Source of the DNA: Spirochaetaceae bacterium
Lineage (GTDB): Bacteria > Spirochaetota > Spirochaetia > Sphaerochaetales > Sphaerochaetaceae
Length of the DNA stretch: 17,075 bases
Direction: 5' to 3'
Assembly: GCA_003454065.1 (NCBI GenBank)
Contig: DMKZ01000075.1
Coordinates: 1-17,075 of the forward strand
Positions 8,181-15,278 of the stretch are shown here, in pieces (position 1 is the first letter of the stretch; each line of letters starts with the position of its first letter). The position numbers and the translations under genes are program-made. The notes under the pieces are model-generated. The model did no database searches, was not told where the DNA came from, and was given only the letters and a program-made list of their open reading frames with translations.

Positions 8181-8224
8181 GCCGGAAATCAGCAAAATAC
8201 GACAGTATTCCGCTGATTTCCGGC
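8181..8224 (+). other. Large hairpin in the pyrBI leader
   Basis: GCCGGAAATCAGC (8181-8193) pairs perfectly with GCTGATTTCCGGC (8212-8224). A 2x2 internal mismatch and an inner AATAC/GTATT stem close on a GACA loop, making a 44-nt symmetric hairpin. No T-tract follows, so it is not a standard intrinsic terminator. It could be a leader RNA structure, a protein-binding site or part of a repeat element. Confidence 0.75.
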
Positions 8225-8266
8225 AATTCTCCGCTTCCGAAATCCGCAGGCGCCCTTTGGACAGCA

Positions 8267-8286
8267 GGTTTTTAGAAGCGCCCTTT
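8267..8286 (+). repeat. Dispersed motif, direct copy 2
   Basis: GGTTTTTAGAAGCGCCCTTT is identical to 7982-8001. It ends 7 nt before the ribosome binding site of pyrBI. Confidence 0.9.
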
Positions 8287-8302
8287 GCGAGACGAGGTGG
8301 TA

Positions 8303-9898
8303 ATGGGTGCGAATCTTTTCAAGGGCAGATCGCTCAATGTAATTGCAGATTTTTCAATCGAGGAGAGGCGGTATTTCTTCAAGAAGGTTTTGGAGCTTAA
8401 AAAGGCGATAATCAGCAATGATACAAGGAAACAAGACGAATTCAGAATCAACGATCCCGATTTCGGAATCTACGAGGTTTTCATAGAAAACTCGACCAGA
8501 ACCAAGGAAAGTTTCCGCAATGCCGCGAAATTTCATCATGCGAAAGTCAGCGAGCTTATAACCGCCGGTTCGTCCATAAACAAGGGAGAGAGCTATGCCG
8601 ATACCTTCAATACGCTCTCAGGCTATCAGAACAGGATGTTCATCGTCAGGAGCACGGTGGAAGGCTTGACGAAATGGCTGTCCGAAGAGACCGAACGGTA
8701 TTGCATGCGCAACAATTTGCCGTTCAAGCCATCTTTTATAAACGCCGGCGATGGCAGGCATGAGCATCCGACACAGGAGCTTTTGGATGAATTCAGCTTT
8801 CTTGAAGACACGGGGATGAGTTTCGATAGCATCCATTTGGCGCTTGTGGGCGATTTGTACCATGGCAGGACGGTGCATAGCAAAACCGATGGGCTCAAGC
8901 TTTTCGACAATGCGAAAGTGGATTTGGTTGCTCCGTTCGAACTTCAAATGCCGGAAGAATACGTCAGCAAGATGAGGGAGAACGGCTTTAGCGTCAGGGT
9001 TTTCCAATCTATCGAGGAATACCTTTCTCAGAAAGATGTCGCGCTCACTTGGTATTTCACCAGACCCCAGCTTGAAAGGATGGGCGATAAGGTTCTCAGC
9101 AAGGCCGACAAACTCAGGGAGAGCATAATTTTCCGCAAGGAATTCGTAGATAAGATCGATCCTAAGACCAAGTTCTATCATCCGCTGCCGCGTCATAAGG
9201 AGCATCCGACGATTCCTACATGGCTGGACGATACTTCTTTCAACGGCTGGGAGCGGCAGTCGATTAACGACTATTATTGCAGGATAGTCCTGATAGGCTT
9301 GCTTGCGGGTGCGATCGGAGACGATTTCAAGCCCGAAAAAAGCGATAGGACTTCCATGTTCGACGAGAAATACATAGTCGAAGTCGATCCGGGCGATGGC
9401 GCAATGGAGGGGGATGAAACGGAATATGCGGAGGGCATGAGGCCTTTGAGGAACGGTCTCGTGATCGATCATATATGCAAGGGCGAAAGTCCGAGCGACA
9501 TACGCAGCCACATGAATTCCATACTTCACGTGTTGAAGCTTGATGAAAGCAGAGGCGGAACGTGGGTCGGAACAGGCAAGGACGGCAAATACAAGGGCTT
9601 GATTTTCATTCCCGAATACAGGGATCTGGACACGAAGGAGCTGAAAAGGCTTGCGGCCATTGCAAGCGGCGCTACGCTGAACATCATAAGGGATTCGAGG
9701 GTCGTAAAAAAATATCGCACGCATATTCCGCCGCGAATATATAATTTCGAAGACATAGCATGCACCAATCAGTCATGCATTACGCATCCTTGTAACAGCG
9801 AAAACGTTCCGAATTATTTCCTTCGCACGAAGGACAGCCACTTCGAGTGCGCTTATTGCGGAAAGTTCCATACGTTCAAGGAAATATGGAAGAGGTGA
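8303..9898 (+). CDS. pyrBI: Aspartate carbamoyltransferase, fused catalytic and regulatory chains
   Basis: This enzyme catalyses the committed step of pyrimidine synthesis: carbamoyl phosphate plus aspartate gives carbamoyl aspartate. The 531-residue protein joins the two E. coli subunits in one chain. Residues about 1-345 are the catalytic part, with the carbamoyl-phosphate loop ENSTRTKESF (STRT at 64-67), HPTQELLDEF (155-164), LVGDLYHGRTVHS and PLPRHKEHPTIPTWLD. Residues about 385-531 are the PyrI-like part, with LVIDHICKGE, an allosteric domain, then a zinc site of four cysteines in the family spacing (C487-x4-C492 and C516-x2-C519). Such fusions are known in Thermotoga and some spirochaetes. 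The start is ATG 8303 behind GAGG (8294-8297); an in-frame TTG at 8285 is possible but has no ribosome site. The regulatory domain implies nucleotide feedback control (family knowledge). Confidence 0.95.
   Translation: MGANLFKGRSLNVIADFSIEERRYFFKKVLELKKAIISNDTRKQDEFRINDPDFGIYEVFIENSTRTKESFRNAAKFHHAKVSELITAGSSINKGESYADTFNTLSGYQNRMFIVRSTVEGLTKWLSEETERYCMRNNLPFKPSFINAGDGRHEHPTQELLDEFSFLEDTGMSFDSIHLALVGDLYHGRTVHSKTDGLKLFDNAKVDLVAPFELQMPEEYVSKMRENGFSVRVFQSIEEYLSQKDVALTWYFTRPQLERMGDKVLSKADKLRESIIFRKEFVDKIDPKTKFYHPLPRHKEHPTIPTWLDDTSFNGWERQSINDYYCRIVLIGLLAGAIGDDFKPEKSDRTSMFDEKYIVEVDPGDGAMEGDETEYAEGMRPLRNGLVIDHICKGESPSDIRSHMNSILHVLKLDESRGGTWVGTGKDGKYKGLIFIPEYRDLDTKELKRLAAIASGATLNIIRDSRVVKKYRTHIPPRIYNFEDIACTNQSCITHPCNSENVPNYFLRTKDSHFECAYCGKFHTFKEIWKR
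9891..9898 (+). promoter_or_regulatory. Ribosome binding site of pyrE overlapping the pyrBI stop
   Basis: AGAGGTGA contains the pyrBI stop TGA (9896-9898) and lies 3 nt before the pyrE ATG, which indicates translational coupling. Confidence 0.7.
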
Positions 9899-9901
9899 CT
9901 T

Positions 9902-10588
9902 ATGAAGAAAGACATGAAGGATCTTACGGTTCATTACGCAAGGAGGCTTGCTGAAATCGCCCTTGAAATGGGCGCTATAAAGTTGAGCGTTGATAAGCCT
10001 TTCACATGGGCTTCCGGCTATAAGATGCCGATTTACAACGACAACAGGCAATTCCTTTCAAAATACGAATATAGAAAAATCATAACCGATGCTTTCGCTC
10101 AAATGGCGGATGCGCTTGGCAAGGATGAGTTCGATTGCATAGCCGGAACGAGTACGGCTGGCATTCCGCATGCCACGAGCTTGGCGGACAGGTTGCAGCT
10201 GCCGCTCAGCTATGTTCGTTCGTTCTCGAAGGATCACGGCCTTAAAAAACAGATAGAAGGGCTTGCAGGAAAGGATTATGCTTCGGCAAAGGTGCTTCTG
10301 ATAGAGGATCTGATTTCCACGGGCGGCTCAAGCATAGAAGCCCTCAAAGCGATTAGAAATGCGAATGGGATTTGCAGCAACTGCTTCGCCATATTCACAT
10401 ACGGGTTGGACAAGGCTTCGTCCGCTTTCGATGCGTTGGAGCCGGCATGCAACATCTATACCATCTTGGATTACGATTCGATGCTTGAAACGGCCCTTTC
10501 CATCGGCTATATAGACGATAAGGCCAAGAAAAGTCTTGAGGAGTGGAGGCGAAGCCCATTCAGTTGGCAGGACAGATTTGCGAAATAG
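9902..10588 (+). CDS. pyrE: Orotate phosphoribosyltransferase
   Basis: This enzyme condenses orotate with PRPP to make OMP, the step two reactions after dihydroorotate formation in the same pathway as its neighbour. It is 228 residues long, normal for PyrE. The PRPP-binding motif VLLIEDLISTGGS is at residues 131-143, with one Asp of the usual pair replaced by Glu. Other family features are FTWASGYKMPIYNDNRQ near the N-terminus, IAGTSTAGIPHA, and YVRSFSKDHGLKKQIEG, which holds the catalytic-loop basic residues. The start is ATG 9902, 3 nt after the pyrBI stop. It shares the promoter at 8037-8065. No intrinsic terminator is evident downstream; the next sequence is a gene relic. Confidence 0.95.
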   Translation: MKKDMKDLTVHYARRLAEIALEMGAIKLSVDKPFTWASGYKMPIYNDNRQFLSKYEYRKIITDAFAQMADALGKDEFDCIAGTSTAGIPHATSLADRLQLPLSYVRSFSKDHGLKKQIEGLAGKDYASAKVLLIEDLISTGGSSIEALKAIRNANGICSNCFAIFTYGLDKASSAFDALEPACNIYTILDYDSMLETALSIGYIDDKAKKSLEEWRRSPFSWQDRFAK

Positions 10589-10597
10589 GTTTGAATC

Positions 10598-10747
10598 ATG
10601 ATCGCAAAGAAAATCGCATTAGGACAATTCTTCACGAAAGGCGAGGAGTGGCTCAAACCGCAGGTTATCAAATTTGTGGAGAAAACAGGATGTTCCATCG
10701 CCTATGATATTATCTTCACAGATTTGATACAAAACAAATGTGCCTAA
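10598..10747 (+). pseudogene. N-terminal relic of a DNA methyltransferase/restriction gene
   Basis: A 49-codon frame starts ATG at 10598, 9 nt after pyrE. It encodes ALGQFFTKGEEWLKPQV, then about a dozen residues later SIAYD. This is the characteristic opening of N6-adenine-methylase-like restriction-modification proteins (LGQFFT...WL.P.V...), in which the equivalent of AYD normally continues into the S-adenosylmethionine-binding DPFAG loop. Here the AYD is followed by unrelated IIFTDLIQNKCA and a stop, and no catalytic motif remains. This looks like an internal deletion joining the start of the gene to a piece further down. Recognition is by pattern. A functional mini-protein is unlikely. 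It marks the pyrE 3' side as a past site of defence-gene turnover. Confidence 0.6.
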
Positions 10748-10880
10748 AATCATCATTTATCTTATTGAAATTCAATGAATTATGAATGTTTTTAGGATTT
10801 TGTGAACATCTTTAGTGTCGAAAAAATAGGGCGGTTTTATGAAATTTGAGTATTTTGACAAATTTGCAGAAGATTTGAAA

Positions 10881-10900
10881 TGCACCCCCTTGCACCCCCT
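10881..10900 (+). repeat. Tandem decamer TGCACCCCCT x2
   Basis: Two exact adjacent copies. The C-runs are conspicuous in otherwise AT-rich DNA. Confidence 0.9.
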
Positions 10901-10903
10901 TTT

Positions 10904-10923
10904 ACACGATTACACACGATTAC
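10904..10923 (+). repeat. Tandem decamer ACACGATTAC x2
   Basis: Two exact adjacent copies, only 3 nt after the other decamer pair and 30 nt before the -10 box of the next gene. The 10-nt period matches one DNA turn, as for tandem protein sites. Confidence 0.9.
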
Positions 10924-10953
10924 AAAGAAAGTGATTTTAATCCCGTTTTAAAG

Positions 10954-10959
10954 TATAAT
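10954..10959 (+). promoter_or_regulatory. -10 box giving a probably leaderless transcript
   Basis: A consensus TATAAT ends 6 nt before the ATG at 10966, so the usual start point coincides with the A of the start codon. No Shine-Dalgarno is present. The -35 region (about TGATTT, 10932-10937) is weak. Confidence 0.5.
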
Positions 10960-10965
10960 TCTCGT

Positions 10966-11265
10966 ATGTTTGATGTGAAAATTACGGCAGTGAAGAAAAT
11001 CTGTCACAAGGATTTGATTAAAAAATATGAAAACCCAATTGAGCATGCCTGTAATATAAAAGAGGGAGATGAGTGGATTTCAAAGGACGGATTATGCCCT
11101 CAGGGGTTCTGCCAGAGTGCATGGATGAACTTGCAGCCGTTCGTATTTGCTCTTGCATCTGGTGCAGAGAACTTTTATGACGGATGGATGAAGAATAAGA
11201 GGTCTGCGATGATTTCATGCAATGACGGATTCCGACCTGTGAGTTTTTATTTAGAGGCAGTTTGA
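10966..11265 (+). CDS. TIGR04076-family small protein of unknown function
   Basis: This 99-residue soluble protein resembles the TIGR04076 family. It begins MFDVKITAVKK, with a central GDEW, then CPQGFCQSAW, FALASG, WMKNK and a C-terminal SCNDGFRPVSF, in the order I recall for that family. Cysteines at CPQGFC and ISCNDG are candidates for metal or redox chemistry, but no function is established. The start at 10966 matches the family N-terminus and appears leaderless. Its stop overlaps the TTG start of the next gene (TTGA), so the two are coupled. Base composition is more AT-rich than the pyr genes, which suggests acquisition. In this setting it could be an accessory of the next gene; this is inference from position only. 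Confidence 0.75.
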   Translation: MFDVKITAVKKICHKDLIKKYENPIEHACNIKEGDEWISKDGLCPQGFCQSAWMNLQPFVFALASGAENFYDGWMKNKRSAMISCNDGFRPVSFYLEAV

Positions 11266-12374
11266 TTAACGATAGAATGATAGAGCAAGACTTGGATATA
11301 TTTTTTAATAGAATAATTGCAAAGAATAATGATGTTCATCAATTAAAGTGTTGTTTAATCCCAGAATGCAAGTACAAACAAAAGGATATTATTAAAGCCC
11401 ATACAATTCAGAAGAAAGGTGGTATAATTGATATATCAAAAGATGGGCATGTTTATTCATTTGCTTTGTCGGCTGGAGCGGCAAAAGAATTTTTACAAAT
11501 TCATAAGAAAATGTTGAACCCAAACAATGGGTATTGGCCAGAACCTGTTAAAATAGGAATTAATAGAGCATCCACAATTAATTGTTTTTGCGGGAGACAC
11601 GATAAGGAAATATTTTCGCCTTTAGAGGATGATATATTTTCTGGTTCAATTGAACAACTAAAATTATTAACCTTTCGTTCTGTTGCCTATGAGCTCTATC
11701 AGAAAAAAATCAATTCCTCAGACAAGGGAATGTTACCATTTAAGATATGCATAGATGAATTGAAAAAGGATGATAACAAAATAGGTGAACAGATATTTTC
11801 TGAAATGTCAAGCATATTTCAAATGGGTTCAGACCTGGGAAAGAATAATCTTGAAGATTTGTTTTTGGAATTATACAACGACAAAATTGATATCGATTAT
11901 ATCTGTTTTGTATCAGAAAAGCCAGTGGATATCGTCTGTTCATTTGCGACAGATATTAATTTGAAAATAAATAGTGAACAAATGATTGAACAATGTTTGC
12001 GAAAAGAAGTGGAAATGTTGGTTGTGTCTTCTTTTGTTAGAGATGGGAAAGGTTATGTTCTTTTATCCTGGAAAAAAAATAATAACGCTGTGAAAGAATT
12101 TGTTCAAAAAATTTTGTTATGGAATGATATTCCTAATATATTGGCTAAAATGTTTTTCTTGTTTGGGGAAAATACTTTTTTTTCAATTGACTGGTACGAT
12201 AGGTTATCAATAATGAATAAAGTGTATGTTATGAAAAATGTTGGATCACTTTATCCCCCTCCCGAAACACTCTTCAATGAGCCGATAAAGAAAATAGTAA
12301 ATTGGAAATTGAGTGTTTTTAAGGAATCTACTTCTTTTATTCTTTCCACACAACCTCAATTCCGTCATCCCTGA
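11262..12374 (+). CDS. Uncharacterised Cys/His-motif protein, candidate defence gene
   Basis: I do not recognise a named family. The 370-residue protein has an N-terminal block C31-x4-C36, DIIKAH (H47), ISKDGHVYSF (H63) and NRASTINCFCGRHDKEIFSPLE (C110-x2-H113), which together look like a zinc-binding or degenerate HNH/treble-clef-like module. The rest is predicted alpha/beta without known motifs, with NTFFSIDWYDRL near the end. No membrane helix or signal peptide is seen. The start is TTG 11262, overlapping the upstream stop, with AGAGG at 11253-11257. ATG 11277 is an alternative without a ribosome site. The gene is strikingly AT-rich against both sides. Its last 12 codons are antisense to the end of the serine recombinase gene, so its natural C-terminus may have been replaced when the mobile module arrived. 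Function unknown; a nuclease-like defence role is only suggested by context. Confidence 0.7.
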   Translation: MINDRMIEQDLDIFFNRIIAKNNDVHQLKCCLIPECKYKQKDIIKAHTIQKKGGIIDISKDGHVYSFALSAGAAKEFLQIHKKMLNPNNGYWPEPVKIGINRASTINCFCGRHDKEIFSPLEDDIFSGSIEQLKLLTFRSVAYELYQKKINSSDKGMLPFKICIDELKKDDNKIGEQIFSEMSSIFQMGSDLGKNNLEDLFLELYNDKIDIDYICFVSEKPVDIVCSFATDINLKINSEQMIEQCLRKEVEMLVVSSFVRDGKGYVLLSWKKNNNAVKEFVQKILLWNDIPNILAKMFFLFGENTFFSIDWYDRLSIMNKVYVMKNVGSLYPPPETLFNEPIKKIVNWKLSVFKESTSFILSTQPQFRHP

Positions 12375-13884
12375 TAACTATTCTCTCTACAAGCCTTTCA
12401 AATGCCTTCTCGTCAAACTCAGAAACAGGGGACTTGATTTCCTTTAGCTCCTTGAAGAAGCGCTCCGACTTGAGCTTTCTCGATTTAAGGTCACTGATTT
12501 CGGATAGCACCGCATCGAGCTTTTCCTTCGTCTTTTCATAATCGTCACACAGTGCATTGTATCTCTTCTCGTACTCATCCTGGTCCTGGGTGATGCTGGC
12601 GTTGATTCTGATTTCGTTCTGCACCTTCTCGTTTATTCCGTCAAGCGCTTTACTCAAATCCTCGGCCTTTGCCTCAAGAGGGGAGGTGTCGAAAATCTCT
12701 GAGCTGATTATCTCCTCGGTATCCCGGATTTCGTTCTCAAGCAGGGCGTTGAGCTCCCTTATGAAAGCCTCCCTGATTTCAGCCTCCGTGACGTGCCTGC
12801 TTTGGCATTTGCCGTCGCCTGAGTACTTGCCGTTGCACTGCCATATGATGGTCCTGTACTTGTCGGTGGAGTGCCATACCTTGCTGCCGAACACCGAGCC
12901 GCATTTTCCGCAGTAGATTTTACCCGAGAAGGGGTGTGCGTTGGATATGGACTTTCCCTTGGAGTCCTTCAGCTTCTGCTGGACGAGCTCGAACACGTCC
13001 CTCGGTATTATCGGCTCGTGGTCGTCCCTGACGTAGTACTGCGGTATCTCTCCCTCGTTCATCTTCTTTTTCTTTGTGAGGTAGTCAACGGTGAATGACT
13101 TCTGAAGAAGGGCGTCTCCGATGTATTTTTCGTTTGTCAGTATCGCCCTGACGGTCCTCTGGTTCCATCTGTCCTTGCCTCCGGGCGTCTTGATGCCGAC
13201 GGAGGTGAGCTCGTCGGCGATTCTATGGACGCATTTTCCATCGAGAAACATGGAGTAGATGAGGCGGACCGTCTTCGCCTCCTCGCGGTTTACGACAAGT
13301 CCTCCGTTTTCTCCTCTGTCGTATCCCAGGAACCTGCTGTATGGCACGCATACCTTTCCGTCGGCGAATCTTTTTCTCTGACCCCATGTGCAGTTTTCGG
13401 AAATCGAGCGTGATTCCTCCTGCGCAAGCGACGACATTATTGTAATCAGAAGCTCTCCCTTGCCGTCGAATGTCCAGATGTTCTCCTTCTCGAAGAAGCA
13501 TTCGATTTTCTTCTCCTTGAGCTTTCTGATGGTAGTGAGGGAGTCGACTGTGTTTCTTGCGAATCTTGAGACGCTCTTCGTGATTATTAGGTCGATTTTT
13601 CCATCCAGGGCGTCCTTGATCATGCTCTTGAATCCTTCGCGGTGCTTCGTGTTAGTGCCCGTTATCCCCTCGTCTGTGTAGACCTTCACGAATTCCCAGT
13701 CAGGTCGGGACTTTATGTAAATGGAGTAGTAGTCGATCTGCGCCTGGTAGGATGTGAACTGGTCATCGTTGTCTGTGGATACTCTGGCATACCCCGCAAC
13801 CCTTCTTTTGATGGCTGAGGTTCCGCGCTCTCCCGATATAAGAGGACTGGTCGCGGGTATTACCTTAACTGTCCTGTTCTGCAT
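12337..13884 (-). CDS. Large serine recombinase (second of the pair)
   Basis: This 515-residue site-specific recombinase of the large serine family integrates or excises DNA between short att sites. The N-terminal resolvase domain has RVAGYARVSTD with catalytic Ser36, YTDEGITGT and LIITKSVSRFARNT. The recombinase domain covers about residues 185-300. A zinc ribbon follows (IYCGKCGSVFGSK, then WQC and GKCQSRH), and then a long coiled coil (about 400-470) typical for synapsis control. The start is ATG at 13884, with GGGAGG (13894-13899) 9 nt upstream. It overlaps the 3' end of the first recombinase by 20 nt, so the two are co-translated. It converges on the AT-rich gene at 11262-12374. All key residues look intact. 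Confidence 0.95.
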   Translation of the reverse strand: MQNRTVKVIPATSPLISGERGTSAIKRRVAGYARVSTDNDDQFTSYQAQIDYYSIYIKSRPDWEFVKVYTDEGITGTNTKHREGFKSMIKDALDGKIDLIITKSVSRFARNTVDSLTTIRKLKEKKIECFFEKENIWTFDGKGELLITIMSSLAQEESRSISENCTWGQRKRFADGKVCVPYSRFLGYDRGENGGLVVNREEAKTVRLIYSMFLDGKCVHRIADELTSVGIKTPGGKDRWNQRTVRAILTNEKYIGDALLQKSFTVDYLTKKKKMNEGEIPQYYVRDDHEPIIPRDVFELVQQKLKDSKGKSISNAHPFSGKIYCGKCGSVFGSKVWHSTDKYRTIIWQCNGKYSGDGKCQSRHVTEAEIREAFIRELNALLENEIRDTEEIISSEIFDTSPLEAKAEDLSKALDGINEKVQNEIRINASITQDQDEYEKRYNALCDDYEKTKEKLDAVLSEISDLKSRKLKSERFFKELKEIKSPVSEFDEKAFERLVERIVIRDDGIEVVWKE

Positions 13885-15235
13885 TTTTTCTCGCCTCCCT
13901 TTGCCTTATGTGGTACTGCCTCAGCTTCTCTCCGTGCTCCTTTCTGTATTCCTCCGTCCAGCAGTCCTTGTGACCAGTAAGCTCGAAGTGCCTTGTCTCT
14001 TTCCTGCCGTCCCTGAACGTGAATTCGAGGTTTCTGTCCCCGAAGACCGTTATCCTTTCTATTTTTTCCGTGAACACATCATCATCCATTTCGTTCAGTC
14101 CGAGGACTTCGGCCGCCATCCCTCTCAGCTTGTAGGACGGTATCCTGCAAGAGGGGCAGGGTGGGGTGTCCTTGCTTCGCGCATGCTTTTTCGACGAGCA
14201 TATCCATACGTCGTCCTTGATTTTTCCCGTCGCCCTGCTTACCTTGCGTGTGTGGACGAATGTCCTGCCGCAGCATCCGCATTTGATGACGCCTGAGAAG
14301 CAGGTGAGATATTGCCTTATGTTGCTTATCACCCTGAATCCGAGCTCGCTCCTGGTCCTGATCATGTCCCTTATCCTTTCGAACGTGGTCTTGTCTATTA
14401 TCGGTTCGTGATGTTCCTCTATGACATACATTGGAAGAGCGCCCGTATTTCTTGCAGAATGCAGACCCACTCCAGGTGAGTACGCCTTCTGCATCACGAG
14501 CACTCCGGTGTAGACTGTGTTAGTAAGCATCTGCCTTATCGTGGAGTCGTGCCATCTCTTTCCGTATGAGGAGGGGATGTTCCTTTTATTCAGCCTCTTT
14601 GCAATTTCGGTCATGGATATGCCTGAAAGGTAATCGCTGACGATTTCCCTTATCTGCCCGGCCTCGGCCTCGTTTATCTCAAGTTCGGTTTTGCTTTTCC
14701 ACCTGTAGCCGTATATGCGGTATCTTCCGTTCGGGATTCCCTGCCTGAATCTCTTCACCGTTCCCCATTTGACATTCTCTGAAATGCTTCTCGACTCCTC
14801 CTGCGCGAATGAGGCGAGGAGGGTGAGCATAAGCTCGCCGTCGGTTGTGAGCGAGTTGATATTTTCCTTTTCGAATCTTACTTCAATGTTCTTCTCCCTG
14901 AGGGAGCGTACGACGGACAGAAGGTCGAGGGTGTTCCTTGCGAAGCGCGATATGCTCTTTGTAAGGATTATGTCGATTTCGTCTCTGTCGCATTTATCTA
15001 GCAGAGCCTGAAGGCCAGGTCTGTTAGTGCTTGTTCCCGACACCCCGTCATCCGTATAGACTCCCGCGAACTGCCAGAGGGGATTGCTCTGGATCAGCTT
15101 GTTGTAATGGCTGACCTGAGCGGAGAGCGAGTGGTTCATCCTCTCCGTTTCCATGCTTATCCTGCAGTATGCGGCGACCCTTTTTCTCCTGATTGGTTCA
15201 GGTGCTTTTCTTTGTATCAATTCTATGCTTTTCAT
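13865..15235 (-). CDS. Large serine recombinase (first of the pair)
   Basis: This 456-residue large serine recombinase is clearly diverged from its neighbour. The resolvase domain begins RVAAYCRISME with catalytic Ser27, followed by YTDDGVSGTSTNRPG, IILTKSISRFARNT and the SFAQEESRSIS helix. The recombinase domain follows, then a zinc ribbon (IKCGCCGRTF and CPSC) and a basic C-terminus, with a much shorter coiled coil than its partner. The start is ATG 15235, with AAGGA 7 nt upstream; the frame is open for a further 39 codons, but those lack family similarity and a ribosome site. Tandem, non-identical serine recombinases occur in several Clostridia elements and in the Ccr pair of SCCmec; both may be needed for recombination. 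Confidence 0.94.
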   Translation of the reverse strand: MKSIELIQRKAPEPIRRKRVAAYCRISMETERMNHSLSAQVSHYNKLIQSNPLWQFAGVYTDDGVSGTSTNRPGLQALLDKCDRDEIDIILTKSISRFARNTLDLLSVVRSLREKNIEVRFEKENINSLTTDGELMLTLLASFAQEESRSISENVKWGTVKRFRQGIPNGRYRIYGYRWKSKTELEINEAEAGQIREIVSDYLSGISMTEIAKRLNKRNIPSSYGKRWHDSTIRQMLTNTVYTGVLVMQKAYSPGVGLHSARNTGALPMYVIEEHHEPIIDKTTFERIRDMIRTRSELGFRVISNIRQYLTCFSGVIKCGCCGRTFVHTRKVSRATGKIKDDVWICSSKKHARSKDTPPCPSCRIPSYKLRGMAAEVLGLNEMDDDVFTEKIERITVFGDRNLEFTFRDGRKETRHFELTGHKDCWTEEYRKEHGEKLRQYHIRQREARKNAEQDS

Positions 15236-15278
15236 ATGATTTTCCTTATCATTATGTAGCCGTCTTTGCAAACTAATA

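Larger units (their letters stand above)
7520..8302. other. Long non-coding region between the NRPS operon and pyrBI
   Basis: No intact gene is convincing here. Going left to right: a 13-nt palindrome CGAATTGAATTCG (7569-7581); a possible nuclease relic on the minus strand (about 7690-7832); the first arm of a 26-bp inverted repeat; three TAGACT repeats; a sigma70-like promoter; the second arm; a large hairpin; and a third copy of the TTTTTAGAAGCGCC motif just before the pyrBI ribosome site. Short overlapping frames on both strands across 8029-8275 show no domain and follow the repeat structure, so they are probably not genes. Confidence 0.7.
10748..10965. other. AT-rich intergenic stretch with tandem decamers
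   Basis: It contains a 13-nt palindrome ATTGAAATTCAAT (10764-10776), two back-to-back 10-nt duplications (10881-10923) and the promoter of the next gene. A 31-codon frame (10839-10934, beginning MKFEYFDKFAEDL) runs through the duplications. It has no clear ribosome site or known domain, so I do not call it a gene. Confidence 0.6.

Noticed and set aside
8029..8275. Overlapping 65-codon frames on both strands
   Set aside because: They follow the inverted-repeat and hairpin sequence and include the promoter; no evidence of translation.
8618..9724. 368-codon open frame on the minus strand
   Set aside because: Antisense shadow of pyrBI, whose motifs are unmistakable.
10881..10923. CRISPR-like repeats
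   Set aside because: Two different adjacent decamers without spacers; no array and no cas genes in the window.
10839..10934. 31-codon frame MKFEYFDKFAEDL...
   Set aside because: No clear ribosome site, runs through tandem decamers and matches nothing I recognise.
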